Source of the DNA: JAWXUU01 sp044426085
GTDB lineage: Bacteria > Bacillota > Clostridia > Christensenellales > CAMQZB01
Direction of reading: 5' to 3'
DNA length: 29,475 bases
NCBI GenBank assembly: GCA_044426085.1
Contig: JAWXUU010000018.1
Location: forward strand, 1-29,475
The number at the start of each line of letters is the position of its first letter. The stretch's first letter is position 1. The notes beneath the pieces were generated by a model, which saw only the letters and a program-made list of their open reading frames with translations, ran no database searches and had not been told where the DNA came from. Shown one piece after another: positions 7,438-15,277 of this stretch. Position numbers and translations under genes: made by a program.

Positions 7438-8162
7438 TATGCCACCTTTTTTGCCAAATATTTCGCAAGAAGCGAAAGCGGAATTGTTATCATAAGATAC
7501 AAAAGCCACATCACATAATACCCTTCAATCACCGCCCAATTTTTTGATGAAATCACTGTTATCACGTATGAAATTTCCGCAACTGAAACGATTTTGAGAA
7601 GTGCCGAGCCTTTGATTATGCTTGAAAGGTTATTTAATATTGATGGCAAAAGTGGTTTTATCATTTGTGGAAAGATGATATATCTATATTTTTGGAAACC
7701 TGAAAAATGATATAAATCCATCACCACATACTGATCGTCATCCACAACCGCGATTGCTGTTTTATAGGCATTTGCAAGGTATGGCGCCATATAAAGCGTG
7801 AGCGCAATCACACCGAGAGTTAGCTTATCGCGAATCATAATCACATCGCCAAGCACATAAACCGCGAGAAACACCATAACCAAAAGCGGAGTGCCCATCA
7901 CAATTTCATTGAAGACAACAGAAAATGCATGCAGTATGTTGTTTTTCGATTTTTCCGCCAAAAATAGCATGAAGCCAAAAACCATGCTTGTTGCAAGGGT
8001 GATTAAACTTATGATAACAGTGACAACAAAGCCATCCAAAATCATTTTCCAATCGAGAAATATCAAATCGTATCTTGGGTTGTCCGTTGTGAAAAGCAAT
8101 GCGCAAGCAATGAGTGCTGAAAAGACAAATATTGCGAGCGCGTAGCTGTGCGATCTTTTCAT
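7437..8162 (-). CDS. Amino-acid-type ABC transporter permease
   Basis: A 241-aa inner-membrane permease of the HisM/GlnP group (BPD_transp_1 fold) with about five to six helices. The characteristic EAA-like loop is seen near YLANAYKTAIAVVDDDQYVVM, and another family stretch is IIFPQMIKPLLPSILNNLSSIIKGSALL. It starts 4 bp after the binding-protein gene and overlaps the ATPase start by one base, in standard operon order. A single permease gene suggests that it works as a homodimer. Confidence 0.92.
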   Translation of the reverse strand: MKRSHSYALAIFVFSALIACALLFTTDNPRYDLIFLDWKMILDGFVVTVIISLITLATSMVFGFMLFLAEKSKNNILHAFSVVFNEIVMGTPLLVMVFLAVYVLGDVIMIRDKLTLGVIALTLYMAPYLANAYKTAIAVVDDDQYVVMDLYHFSGFQKYRYIIFPQMIKPLLPSILNNLSSIIKGSALLKIVSVAEISYVITVISSKNWAVIEGYYVMWLLYLMITIPLSLLAKYLAKKVA

Positions 8163-8166
8163 TTTC

Positions 8167-9012
8167 TTACTCCTTGCCAGCTGGATAGATAATGAAATCT
8201 AGCCCAACTTCATCATTTTGCATGAATTCGCCTATTGCGTCATCGTATTTTGTGCCGGCTTGGTCATAGAAACCGCCATCGGCATACATTGATGCAATGA
8301 ATTCGTTTGCCAGTTGAAGAAGCTCTTCATCACCTTTTTTCACGGCAAAGCATGAAGCTGTTGATTCAGTGATTCCTTCATAGATGATTGTTGTATCCGC
8401 ATTTGCCACGTGGTCGCCATATATTGTTGATGCGCCGACGATTGCGTCCGCTGTTCCGCGAGAAACTTCCATGAGCGCACTTGCAATTTCTGTGTATTCC
8501 ACAACTTCCGCACCGTAGCTAGCGGGAATTGTTACCGCGATTGAACCTGCAAGACCGGCAAAAACCATGCCGTCGATTGTGAAGAATTCTTCTTCTGTCA
8601 TATCTTCTGTTATGTTGTTTGCGATTGCAAAATCTTTGTTGACAAGTGCAAGACTTCTACTGTATCTATATGGGTCGGAGAAATCTGCCTTCAACTCTCT
8701 TTCTGGTTGTGCGGACATATCGCTTATCAAAATATCCACATCACCTGTGTCTAGCGCAGGAATCAACATTGAGAAATCCGTGTTCACAATTTCAACTTCC
8801 ATACCAACATATTCACCAAATGCATAGGCAATATCAACTTCGAATCCCGCTGGATTTCCGTCATCATCCAAATACATAAATGGATAGTATTTTAAATCTA
8901 TACCCACGCGAAGAACATCTTCATCGGCTTTTTCACTTCCGCAACCAACAAGGCAAAGCATTAAAATCGCAATTGTCATCACCACGCAAATTAGCTTTTT
9001 CATTTTTTTCAT
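8167..9012 (-). CDS. Amino-acid-type ABC substrate-binding lipoprotein
   Basis: A 281-aa extracellular solute-binding protein of family 3, anchored as a lipoprotein. The signal peptide is MKKMKKLICV followed by a hydrophobic core and a lipobox, LVGC (Cys24). The mature part has the SBP_bac_3 pattern: LRVGIDLKYYPFMYLDDDG, GFEVDIAYAF, DILISDMSAQPERE, and the bilobed-domain return FAVKKGDEELL. The start has GAGGAG 8 bp upstream; a second ATG three codons later is possible. The linked YwnA-type Rrf2 regulator suggests cystine or another sulfur amino acid as ligand, but this is inference. Confidence 0.92.
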   Translation of the reverse strand: MKKMKKLICVVMTIAILMLCLVGCGSEKADEDVLRVGIDLKYYPFMYLDDDGNPAGFEVDIAYAFGEYVGMEVEIVNTDFSMLIPALDTGDVDILISDMSAQPERELKADFSDPYRYSRSLALVNKDFAIANNITEDMTEEEFFTIDGMVFAGLAGSIAVTIPASYGAEVVEYTEIASALMEVSRGTADAIVGASTIYGDHVANADTTIIYEGITESTASCFAVKKGDEELLQLANEFIASMYADGGFYDQAGTKYDDAIGEFMQNDEVGLDFIIYPAGKE

Positions 9013-9024
9013 TTTTCCATCTCC

Positions 9025-9459
9025 TCAATTTTCAATCATTATTATTTCTAAGTCTTTTGCCACGTCTGCAAGGGAAAATCTTTTCATGCTGTTTTCAAAT
9101 TCGCTTTGCAAACTTTCGAATCTGCTGTCAAGCAAATTGTGGATATTTCTGCCCACTGGGCATTTTTCGTTTGGATCAGAATGGAAACCAAACATGCTCT
9201 TTTTGTCACAATCCACCGCCATATAAACATCAAACATAGAAACTTCCGCAAGATTTTTCACAATCTGGCAACCTTTGTTTCTATCGATGATTTTCGTTAT
9301 GCCCGCATCGTTAAGCCCCACCAAAATCTGCCTCACAACAACTGGGTTGACTTGCAAACTGCCCGCAAGAAATTCCGACGTGATTTTATATTTATCATAA
9401 AATGTGTCTATCGCAATAAGAATGTGTATCCCCATTGCAAGTTTACTTGAAACTTTCAT
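9025..9459 (-). CDS. Rrf2-family transcriptional regulator (YwnA-like)
   Basis: A 144-aa winged-helix repressor of the Rrf2 family. The N-terminal MKVSSKLAMGIHILIAI helix and the HTH ITSEFLAGSLQVNPVVVRQIL (about 26-46) are typical. The three-cysteine Fe-S cluster of IscR/NsrR is absent. Only the pattern CDKKSMFGFHSDPNEKCPVG is present, as in the YwnA branch. It is the first gene of the operon, 12 bp before the binding-protein gene. Two 19-bp TGTAA-N9-TTACA palindromes flank its promoter, so autoregulation is likely. The effector is unknown. CymR, a relative, controls cysteine metabolism, which hints at sulfur control. Confidence 0.88.
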   Translation of the reverse strand: MKVSSKLAMGIHILIAIDTFYDKYKITSEFLAGSLQVNPVVVRQILVGLNDAGITKIIDRNKGCQIVKNLAEVSMFDVYMAVDCDKKSMFGFHSDPNEKCPVGRNIHNLLDSRFESLQSEFENSMKRFSLADVAKDLEIIMIEN

Positions 9460-9469
9460 ATATCTCCTC

Positions 9470-9553
9470 TGTAATTTTATTTATTACATTGATATTAGCA
9501 AATATTTACTGTGATGTCAACTGTTTTTTTATTCTGTAAAAAATAAAATTACA
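9470..9553 (-). promoter_or_regulatory. Rrf2 operon promoter with two operators
   Basis: The promoter is TTGACA (9515-9520), a 17-bp spacer and TAATAT (9492-9497) on the minus strand. Two 19-bp palindromic sites flank it. Site A (9470-9488) is TGTAAT-N7-ATTACA. Site B (9535-9553) is TGTAAA-N7-ATTACA. Both are followed by TTGAT. They lie 65 bp apart, one between promoter and gene and one upstream. They are probably bound by the Rrf2 protein encoded next to them. Confidence 0.75.
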
Positions 9554-9608
9554 TTGATTCACTGCTATGTGATTTGGCATTGAATTTTTGAGACAAATAA
9601 CATAAAAT

Positions 9609-9696
9609 AAAACCAAGGTTTTTTTGCATAAAAAATGCACCCCAAAAAGTTTTGTACTCAATTTGGGGTGCATTTTATTTTTATAGCCTTGGTTTT
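9609..9696 (-). terminator. Nested double stem-loop terminator of the EFR1 gene
   Basis: The inner stem has 15-bp arms at 9632-9646 and 9662-9676, around TGCACCCC and GGGGTGCA, with T-rich flanks. An outer stem pairs AAAACCAAGG (9609-9618) with CCTTGGTTTT (9687-9696). It lies directly after the EFR1 stop. Since both strands have T-runs it may act in both directions. Confidence 0.78.
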
Positions 9697-9712
9697 TTAT
9701 TTGAATTTATAA

Positions 9713-10468
9713 TTAGTTTTTAAAATATTCATTTTCGCGTCTATCTTTCAATCTTTCGCTGAAAGACTTTGCAAACTCGATATAGGCTGGGTCTTGCATA
9801 TTCTTTGCGTTTTGCTTGCATATATTGATACATCTGAAACATGCAATGCACTTTTTTTCATCAACCTTGAAATCATCACCGCTTATTGCGCCAATCGGGC
9901 ACATTTTCGCGCAGATACCGCACGATACGCAATGTTCATTTGTAGAAGGAAAAAATCTTCCACCTTTGCCACGCCCTTCGCCATTATAGCCAGTGTATTC
10001 AGCCATTTCGGAAATCTCACCATTTTGAAGTGATTTTACCAGCGGACGGAAGAAATTTGTTGTTTCTATTATGTCATCAGCATTTGGTCTGCCTGTTGCA
10101 ATCTCTCCATACGTGTGCTGACCAATCAGTCCGCCACCCGCAAAAGGCATGAACCCAAGTTTTTTTACGCACGTACACAATTGCGCAAGTGCAAAATCAT
10201 ATGCCCTGTTGCCATAAGTCACCAAACAAACACAAGGGGTGTTATCACCTGTAAATTCTTTGATAGCATCTAAAGCTTCACCTAATATCAGACCACCATA
10301 AACCGGAAAAGAGAACACAACTAGGTCATCTTGCGATGCATTCAAACTTTTCGCTTGTGAAAGTACTGTCAAATCAATTTCGATAATTTCACCAGAAAAC
10401 ACCTTCGCAACCGCAAACGCGTTTTTCTTGCTTGTCCCCGTTGGGGAAAAATATACTGCATATACCAT
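9713..10468 (-). CDS. EFR1-family flavodoxin-ferredoxin fusion
   Basis: A 251-aa cytoplasmic electron-transfer protein. The N-terminal flavodoxin-like domain has an FMN phosphate-binding loop, SPTGTS (8-13), and the strand VFSFPVYGG (51-59). The C-terminus carries two [4Fe-4S] motifs: C180-VS-C183-GI-C186-AKM-C190-P and C207-IA-C210-FR-C213-INI-C217. This is the EFR1 family, common in anaerobic Firmicutes. The start is fixed by GTGAGGTGA before the ATG. The gene is monocistronic behind a double-operator promoter that is shared with the XRE operon near 22 kb. The redox partners are unknown. Confidence 0.9.
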   Translation of the reverse strand: MVYAVYFSPTGTSKKNAFAVAKVFSGEIIEIDLTVLSQAKSLNASQDDLVVFSFPVYGGLILGEALDAIKEFTGDNTPCVCLVTYGNRAYDFALAQLCTCVKKLGFMPFAGGGLIGQHTYGEIATGRPNADDIIETTNFFRPLVKSLQNGEISEMAEYTGYNGEGRGKGGRFFPSTNEHCVSCGICAKMCPIGAISGDDFKVDEKKCIACFRCINICKQNAKNMQDPAYIEFAKSFSERLKDRRENEYFKN

Positions 10469-10536
10469 ACGTCACCTCACGTTTTTATTTTAAATTGATC
10501 ATTTTTATAAGCCATTTCACAGCTATTTTCATATAA

Positions 10537-10606
10537 AAATATCAAAAACTCTTAACATTTACATACTATCACAGCAAAACAAAAATATCAAGAGCTTTTG
10601 ACATTT
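10537..10606 (-). promoter_or_regulatory. Double-operator promoter of the EFR1 gene
   Basis: The promoter is TTGATA (10586-10591), a 17-bp spacer and TAGTAT (10563-10568). Two 24-bp imperfect palindromes of the form AAATRTYAA-N6-TTRACATTT or its complement lie at 10537-10560 (start region) and 10583-10606 (overlapping the -35), 46 bp apart. The spacer, the -10 and both operators closely match those at 22104-22173, including the spacing. This points to one repressor for both promoters. Confidence 0.75.
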
Positions 10607-10740
10607 TTGTTTTTGATTTGCCCTCAATTTGATGCACTTGGGTTGGATTTGATATAATATTGGCTTGCAGAATGTGATTCACGGGCAAAATGATTCATAT
10701 ATATACGAACTTTTGTATCGAAAAAATTACACTATACAAC
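10607..10740. other. Intergenic stretch before the antiporter duplication
   Basis: AT-rich DNA upstream of the EFR1 promoter and of the first duplicated unit. No gene or clear structure was seen in it. Confidence 0.4.
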
Positions 10741-10763
10741 TATTAAAATAGCCTGTTAAATAA

Positions 10764-10792
10764 TTGACAAATGCGTACTCGAGTGATATGCT
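10764..10792 (+). promoter_or_regulatory. Promoter of antiporter copy 1
   Basis: TTGACA (10764-10769), a 17-bp spacer and TATGCT (10787-10792). A leader of about 90 nt follows. It is almost pure purine over long stretches and contains a six-codon frame, MKKYFT (10858-10878), ending just before the antiporter ribosome binding site. Confidence 0.7.
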
Positions 10793-10888
10793 ATTCTGTG
10801 GTTGATAAAAGAGAAAGAAAAAAAATAAGAGATAAGAGATAAGAAAAAAGAGAAAAGATGAAAAAATATTTTACATGAGGTATAAAAA

Positions 10889-12181
10889 ATGAGCTACACT
10901 TTTTTGCTAGATTTAGCATTAATTCTTTTGAGCACCAAATTTTTTGGTATCATAACAAGAAAATTCAAAATTCCACAGGTTGTTGGTGCGTTGCTTGCTG
11001 GGCTGATTCTTGGACCAGCTGGGCTTGGTGTTTTGCAGGAAACGGAATTTATCACTATGCTTTCGGAAGTCGGCGTTGTTGTTTTGATGTTCAACGCTGG
11101 GCTTGAAACTGATTTGACTGAAATGAAAAAATGCGGCGTTGCTTCAGCAATCATCGCTGTTCTCGGCGTTGGCCTTCCGCTTGTTGCAGGAACTATTCTT
11201 GGTGAAGTTTTCAGCGTTGGCGGAGAAACTTTACTTGAAAACATATTTATTGGTGTCGTGCTCACGGCAACTTCCGTCAGCATCACTGTTGAAACTTTAA
11301 AAGAAATGGGCAAGCTCAACACCAAAGTCAGCAACACTATTCTTGGCGCTGCACTTATTGATGATGTGCTTGGCATTATTGTTCTTACTGTTATTTCAAG
11401 TCTTTCAAGTGGCGGAGCAAGTGGTTCTGCAAGCATTGTGATTGTACTTTTAAAAATCGTTGCATTTTTCGTGCTTTCTGGCGTTATCGGTGTTATTTTC
11501 CACAAACTTTTTGCAAGTTGGTTTGCAAAAAGCCTTGGCGAGCTTCGCAGATTCGTTGTTATGGCATTCGTTTTCTGTTTGCTGTTCAGTTATATGGCGG
11601 AAGAATTTTTCGGCGTTGCTGATATCACGGGTTCTTTCATTGCAGGGCTTATCCTTTCGGGAACAAAACGCAGCAGCTATATCACCGCGCGTTTCGAAAC
11701 TATTTCTTACATGCTCCTTTCGCCTATATTCTTTGCAAGCGTTGGACTTGCGGCGACTCTCACTGGCATGAGTCCAATCATTATTTGGTTCACTGTTGCG
11801 TTGACTATTGTTGCCATCCTTGCAAAAATCATCGGTTGTGGTTTAGGCGCAAGAATCAGCAAGTTTAGCAACAAGGAATCATTGCAAATCGGTATTGGCA
11901 TGGTTTCGCGTGGCGAAGTTGCATTGATCATTGCAAACAAAGGGCTCGCACTTGGGCTTATCAGTTCGCTTTTGTTCACACCAATCATCATCATGGTTAT
12001 TGCAACAACAATCCTTGCGCCAATCTTCTTGAAACTCGCGTTCAACGAACACGACGAAGCTGGCGGTCACGAAGAAAAACAATTCACCCACAGGGCGGAC
12101 AAATCCCAAGATATCGACCCATATAACGGCGCTGAAATCACAAAAAGAGAAGCGCGCATGTTAAGAAAAAAACACGCGTAA
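10889..12181 (+). CDS. CPA2-family Na+/H+ antiporter, copy 1
   Basis: A 430-aa membrane antiporter of the CPA2 (NapA/KefB-like) family with about 12-13 helices. The ion-binding motif is ALIDDVLGI with the Asp158-Asp159 pair, which marks electrogenic Na+/H+ exchange. The crossing unwound helix appears as TATSVSI (126-132). It lacks the C-terminal RCK/TrkA-N domain of Kef channels and ends in a charged tail of about 40 residues rich in His, Asp, Glu and Lys. The ATG follows ATGAGGT. Each of the two gene copies has its own promoter, so the duplication probably raises dosage for Na+ or pH homeostasis. Confidence 0.93.
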   Translation: MSYTFLLDLALILLSTKFFGIITRKFKIPQVVGALLAGLILGPAGLGVLQETEFITMLSEVGVVVLMFNAGLETDLTEMKKCGVASAIIAVLGVGLPLVAGTILGEVFSVGGETLLENIFIGVVLTATSVSITVETLKEMGKLNTKVSNTILGAALIDDVLGIIVLTVISSLSSGGASGSASIVIVLLKIVAFFVLSGVIGVIFHKLFASWFAKSLGELRRFVVMAFVFCLLFSYMAEEFFGVADITGSFIAGLILSGTKRSSYITARFETISYMLLSPIFFASVGLAATLTGMSPIIIWFTVALTIVAILAKIIGCGLGARISKFSNKESLQIGIGMVSRGEVALIIANKGLALGLISSLLFTPIIIMVIATTILAPIFLKLAFNEHDEAGGHEEKQFTHRADKSQDIDPYNGAEITKREARMLRKKHA

Positions 12182-12235
12182 CACTTTTTTATATTGATTA
12201 AAACCAAATAAATATTAAAATAGCCTGTTAAATAA

Positions 12236-12264
12236 TTGACAAATGCGTACTCGAGTGATATGCT
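12236..12264 (+). promoter_or_regulatory. Promoter of antiporter copy 2
   Basis: The same -35 (TTGACA), 17-bp spacer and -10 (TATGCT) as copy 1, shifted by 1472 bp. No terminator lies between the copies, so copy 2 may also be read from the first promoter. Confidence 0.7.
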
Positions 12265-12360
12265 ATTCTGTGGTTGATAAAAGAGAAAGAAAAAAAATAA
12301 GAGATAAGAGATAAGAAAAAAGAGAAAAGATGAAAAAATATTTTACATGAGGTATAAAAA

Positions 12361-13653
12361 ATGAGCTACACTTTTTTGCTAGATTTAGCATTAATTCTTT
12401 TGAGCACCAAATTTTTTGGTATCATAACAAGAAAATTCAAAATTCCACAGGTTGTTGGTGCGTTGCTTGCTGGGCTGATTCTTGGACCAGCTGGGCTTGG
12501 TGTTTTGCAGGAAACGGAATTTATCACTATGCTTTCGGAAGTCGGCGTTGTTGTTTTGATGTTCAACGCTGGGCTTGAAACTGATTTGACTGAAATGAAA
12601 AAATGCGGCGTTGCTTCAGCAATCATCGCTGTTCTCGGCGTTGGCCTTCCGCTTGTTGCAGGAACTATTCTTGGTGAAGTTTTCAGCGTTGGCGGAGAAA
12701 CTTTACTTGAAAACATATTTATTGGTGTCGTGCTCACGGCAACTTCCGTCAGCATCACTGTTGAAACTTTAAAAGAAATGGGCAAGCTCAACACCAAAGT
12801 CAGCAACACTATTCTTGGCGCTGCACTTATTGATGATGTGCTTGGCATTATTGTTCTTACTGTTATTTCAAGTCTTTCAAGTGGCGGAGCAAGTGGTTCT
12901 GCAAGCATTGTGATTGTACTTTTAAAAATCGTTGCATTTTTCGTGCTTTCTGGCGTTATCGGTGTTATTTTCCACAAACTTTTTGCAAGTTGGTTTGCAA
13001 AAAGCCTTGGCGAGCTTCGCAGATTCGTTGTTATGGCATTCGTTTTCTGTTTGCTGTTCAGTTATATGGCGGAAGAATTTTTCGGCGTTGCTGATATCAC
13101 GGGTTCTTTCATTGCAGGGCTTATCCTTTCGGGAACAAAACGCAGCAGCTATATCACCGCGCGTTTCGAAACTATTTCTTACATGCTCCTTTCGCCTATA
13201 TTCTTTGCAAGCGTTGGACTTGCGGCGACTCTCACTGGCATGAGTCCAATCATTATTTGGTTCACTGTTGCGTTGACTATTGTTGCCATCCTTGCAAAAA
13301 TCATCGGTTGTGGTTTAGGCGCAAGAATCAGCAAGTTTAGCAACAAGGAATCATTGCAAATCGGTATTGGCATGGTTTCGCGTGGCGAAGTTGCATTGAT
13401 CATTGCAAACAAAGGGCTCGCACTTGGGCTTATCAGTTCGCTTTTGTTCACACCAATCATCATCATGGTTATTGCAACAACAATCCTTGCGCCAATCTTC
13501 TTGAAACTCGCGTTCAACGAACACGACGAAGCTGGCGGTCACGAAGAAAAACAATTCACCCACAGGGCGGACAAATCCCAAGATATCGACCCATATAACG
13601 GCGCTGAAATCACAAAAAGAGAAGCGCGCATGTTAAGAAAAAAACACGCGTAA
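12361..13653 (+). CDS. CPA2-family Na+/H+ antiporter, copy 2
   Basis: The protein matches copy 1 in all 430 residues, with the same Asp158-Asp159 ion-binding pair and the same charged tail, and no base differences were noticed. The absence of synonymous differences means the duplication is very young or is kept uniform by gene conversion. Only this copy is followed by the hairpin terminator at 13696-13741; the 3' tail of copy 1 runs straight into the promoter of copy 2. Both copies are intact and presumably functional. Confidence 0.93.
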   Translation: MSYTFLLDLALILLSTKFFGIITRKFKIPQVVGALLAGLILGPAGLGVLQETEFITMLSEVGVVVLMFNAGLETDLTEMKKCGVASAIIAVLGVGLPLVAGTILGEVFSVGGETLLENIFIGVVLTATSVSITVETLKEMGKLNTKVSNTILGAALIDDVLGIIVLTVISSLSSGGASGSASIVIVLLKIVAFFVLSGVIGVIFHKLFASWFAKSLGELRRFVVMAFVFCLLFSYMAEEFFGVADITGSFIAGLILSGTKRSSYITARFETISYMLLSPIFFASVGLAATLTGMSPIIIWFTVALTIVAILAKIIGCGLGARISKFSNKESLQIGIGMVSRGEVALIIANKGLALGLISSLLFTPIIIMVIATTILAPIFLKLAFNEHDEAGGHEEKQFTHRADKSQDIDPYNGAEITKREARMLRKKHA

Positions 13654-13695
13654 CACTTTTTTATATTGATTAAAACCAAATAAATATTAAATAAA

Positions 13696-13741
13696 AACCT
13701 CCTTTGGCAAAATGAAATGCACCCAAAGGAGGTTCTTTTTT
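13696..13741 (+). terminator. Bidirectional terminator after the antiporter pair
   Basis: Twelve-bp arms at 13696-13707 and 13723-13734 (AACCTCCTTTGG and its complement), followed by C and six T on the plus strand. On the minus strand a T-run also follows the stem, so it can serve the membrane gene that ends at 13791. Confidence 0.85.
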
Positions 13742-13790
13742 ATCAAGCACGGAAAAAACGATTGTCGCCATTCAAAATGTGCCATCAAAT

Positions 13791-14225
13791 TTAAACTATA
13801 AAACTCAACACCAATGCAACAGTGAACATCAGCATAAATGCTATTATCATTATGCTTAGTGTTTTTGAATAGCCTTTTGGTTGGATTTTATCGTTTTTAT
13901 CCAATTCTTTCATAAGCGGATAAAGCGAAATGAAAAATATGCCTATTGAAAGGATTGTCGCAAAAACCGCCCATCGCATTATTTCTAAGCTACCGATAAT
14001 TCCAATCACAACCAAGATTGCAATAAAAATCAACTTGCAGTTTGCCACCCAATTGGTCATATATTTCACAAACAAATATTTGTCGGCGTCTTCTTTGCTT
14101 TCTTCAAATGCGCAAAATGACCTCATGCTGTTCCCATATTTGAAATCGGGTTTGAAATACATTATTATAACATTTGATAGTTCCATAGCCGCGAACATGA
14201 AAATCGCAATTCTTAAAACAATCAT
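13791..14225 (-). CDS. Four-helix membrane protein, unknown function
   Basis: A 144-aa protein with four hydrophobic stretches (about 2-24, 62-82, 86-105 and 122-143) and a hydrophilic loop after the first helix that is rich in charged residues (FEESKEDADKY). I do not recognise the family. The start is well supported: AAAGGAGGC precedes the ATG, and a TTGACT-18-TATTAT promoter lies upstream. It is monocistronic between two terminators. It could be a small integral membrane protein with no enzymatic role. Confidence 0.75.
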   Translation of the reverse strand: MIVLRIAIFMFAAMELSNVIIMYFKPDFKYGNSMRSFCAFEESKEDADKYLFVKYMTNWVANCKLIFIAILVVIGIIGSLEIMRWAVFATILSIGIFFISLYPLMKELDKNDKIQPKGYSKTLSIMIIAFMLMFTVALVLSFIV

Positions 14226-14266
14226 CGAGTGCCTCCTTTGGGTATATTGATAAATACTTTCTTTTT

Positions 14267-14296
14267 ATAATACCACTCTATCATGCAAAAAGTCAA
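14267..14296 (-). promoter_or_regulatory. Promoter of the four-helix membrane protein gene
   Basis: TTGACT (14291-14296), an 18-bp spacer and TATTAT (14267-14272) on the minus strand. Confidence 0.6.
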
Positions 14297-14364
14297 CAAC
14301 GAAAACCAATCGTTATATTTTGTTTGCAATCCCGCACAAACCACCCATTCAAGCCACACAGCAC

Positions 14365-14390
14365 AAAAAAAGACCGATTTTCGTCGGTCT
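14365..14390 (-). terminator. Shared-type terminator, copy 1 (after DUF4097)
   Basis: AGACCGA (14371-14377), a 6-nt loop TTTTCG, and TCGGTCT (14384-14390). It is followed on the minus strand by a run of seven T. The same stem-loop recurs near 16.4, 17.9 and 18.5 kb. Confidence 0.85.
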
Positions 14391-14416
14391 TTTGTTTTAA
14401 TCTATCAGCTAAATTA

Positions 14417-15277
14417 TTATTCAAGATTTATATCCACACTGCCAATATCTGCTGTTGCAAATATTTGTTTCAAGCCTTGCACATACCCAGTGACAATGTT
14501 TTTATCAATCTCGACAGTGCCCACATCAGCATATCCCACTGCGCAATATTCACGGGCAAAACCAACAACAGAAATATCGATATCACCAATGTTTGCCGTG
14601 CAATTTATCATATCCAAAGAGCAATTTTCCACATCTATATTACCAATATCAACTGTTATTTGCGCTTCCCCCAACGTTGAATTCTCTATTTCAACATTGC
14701 CGACATCCGCAGTTATATCAACACCCACAATTTGGCAATTTGTTATTTCAATATTGCCGACATCGAAATTGACATCTAGCTTCCCGAGCGTCACATTTTT
14801 TATTTCCAAGTCTTCCACTGCCGCTTTCACGTTCACGCTGTCGAGCTCTTGCCCTGTTGGCACAGATATAATCACCTTTGCATCGTTATCGAAAAAATCA
14901 AAGAATCCCCATGATATCAACTGGTGTTTTTCCACGATTTCAATATTCAACGTGTCCCCTGTTATTTCATAAGAAAAGTCTGCGCTGTTTTCGTTGCCAT
15001 AATAACTGACCGCAAATTTATCTCCAGAAACTATTTCAACATCTGTCAAGTCGTCATCCTTTCCAGTTGTGACTTTGAAAGAATGGTCGATATTTATATT
15101 TTTAACATCCAAAGAAATTTCTGCTGTTTCCAACAATTCTGACTTATTGGCATTTGTTTTGAAATTCAACACATCTTCCAAATCCCCACCCAAGGCAAAT
15201 CCAATAACGGCAAGGATGATTCCTACCAAAATGATTACTGCTGCTATTATCAAATCAATTTTCGTGCTTTTCTTCAT
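14417..15277 (-). CDS. DUF4097-family beta-repeat membrane protein
   Basis: A 286-aa protein with one N-terminal membrane helix (about 8-30). After it comes a long repeat region typical of DUF4097: short beta strands with repeated (A/D)(N/V)(I/V)G(N/D)(I/V)(D/E)I units, such as DVGNIEITNC, DVGNVEIENS and DIGNIDVENC, expected to form a beta solenoid outside the membrane. Its start lies inside the end of the DUF1700 gene (23-bp overlap) with AAAGGAGG upstream. It is the last gene of a PadR-DUF1700-DUF4097 operon. In Firmicutes such operons are linked to envelope stress responses, but the molecular role is not established. Confidence 0.87.
   Translation of the reverse strand: MKKSTKIDLIIAAVIILVGIILAVIGFALGGDLEDVLNFKTNANKSELLETAEISLDVKNINIDHSFKVTTGKDDDLTDVEIVSGDKFAVSYYGNENSADFSYEITGDTLNIEIVEKHQLISWGFFDFFDNDAKVIISVPTGQELDSVNVKAAVEDLEIKNVTLGKLDVNFDVGNIEITNCQIVGVDITADVGNVEIENSTLGEAQITVDIGNIDVENCSLDMINCTANIGDIDISVVGFAREYCAVGYADVGTVEIDKNIVTGYVQGLKQIFATADIGSVDINLE

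Larger units (their letters stand above)
10741..13691. repeat. Perfect tandem duplication, 2 x 1472 bp
   Basis: Unit 1 spans 10741-12212 and unit 2 spans 12213-13684. The same 7-bp sequence TATTAAA starts unit 1 (10741), stands at the junction (12213) and follows unit 2 (13685-13691). The bases beside these sites differ outside the repeat (C before unit 1, A before unit 2). No differences were noticed between the units in promoter, leader, gene or 3' tail. This is the signature of a recent tandem duplication between two 7-bp microhomologies. An assembly error is the alternative. Confidence 0.93.

Noticed and set aside
10894..11505. Long minus-strand frames inside both antiporter copies (also 12366-12977)
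   Set aside because: They are antisense to a well-supported CPA2 gene, have Ser/Thr/Pro-rich shadow composition and no start signals.
10741..13691. Insertion element as cause of the repeat
   Set aside because: There is no transposase and there are no terminal inverted repeats; the borders are a single 7-bp microhomology.
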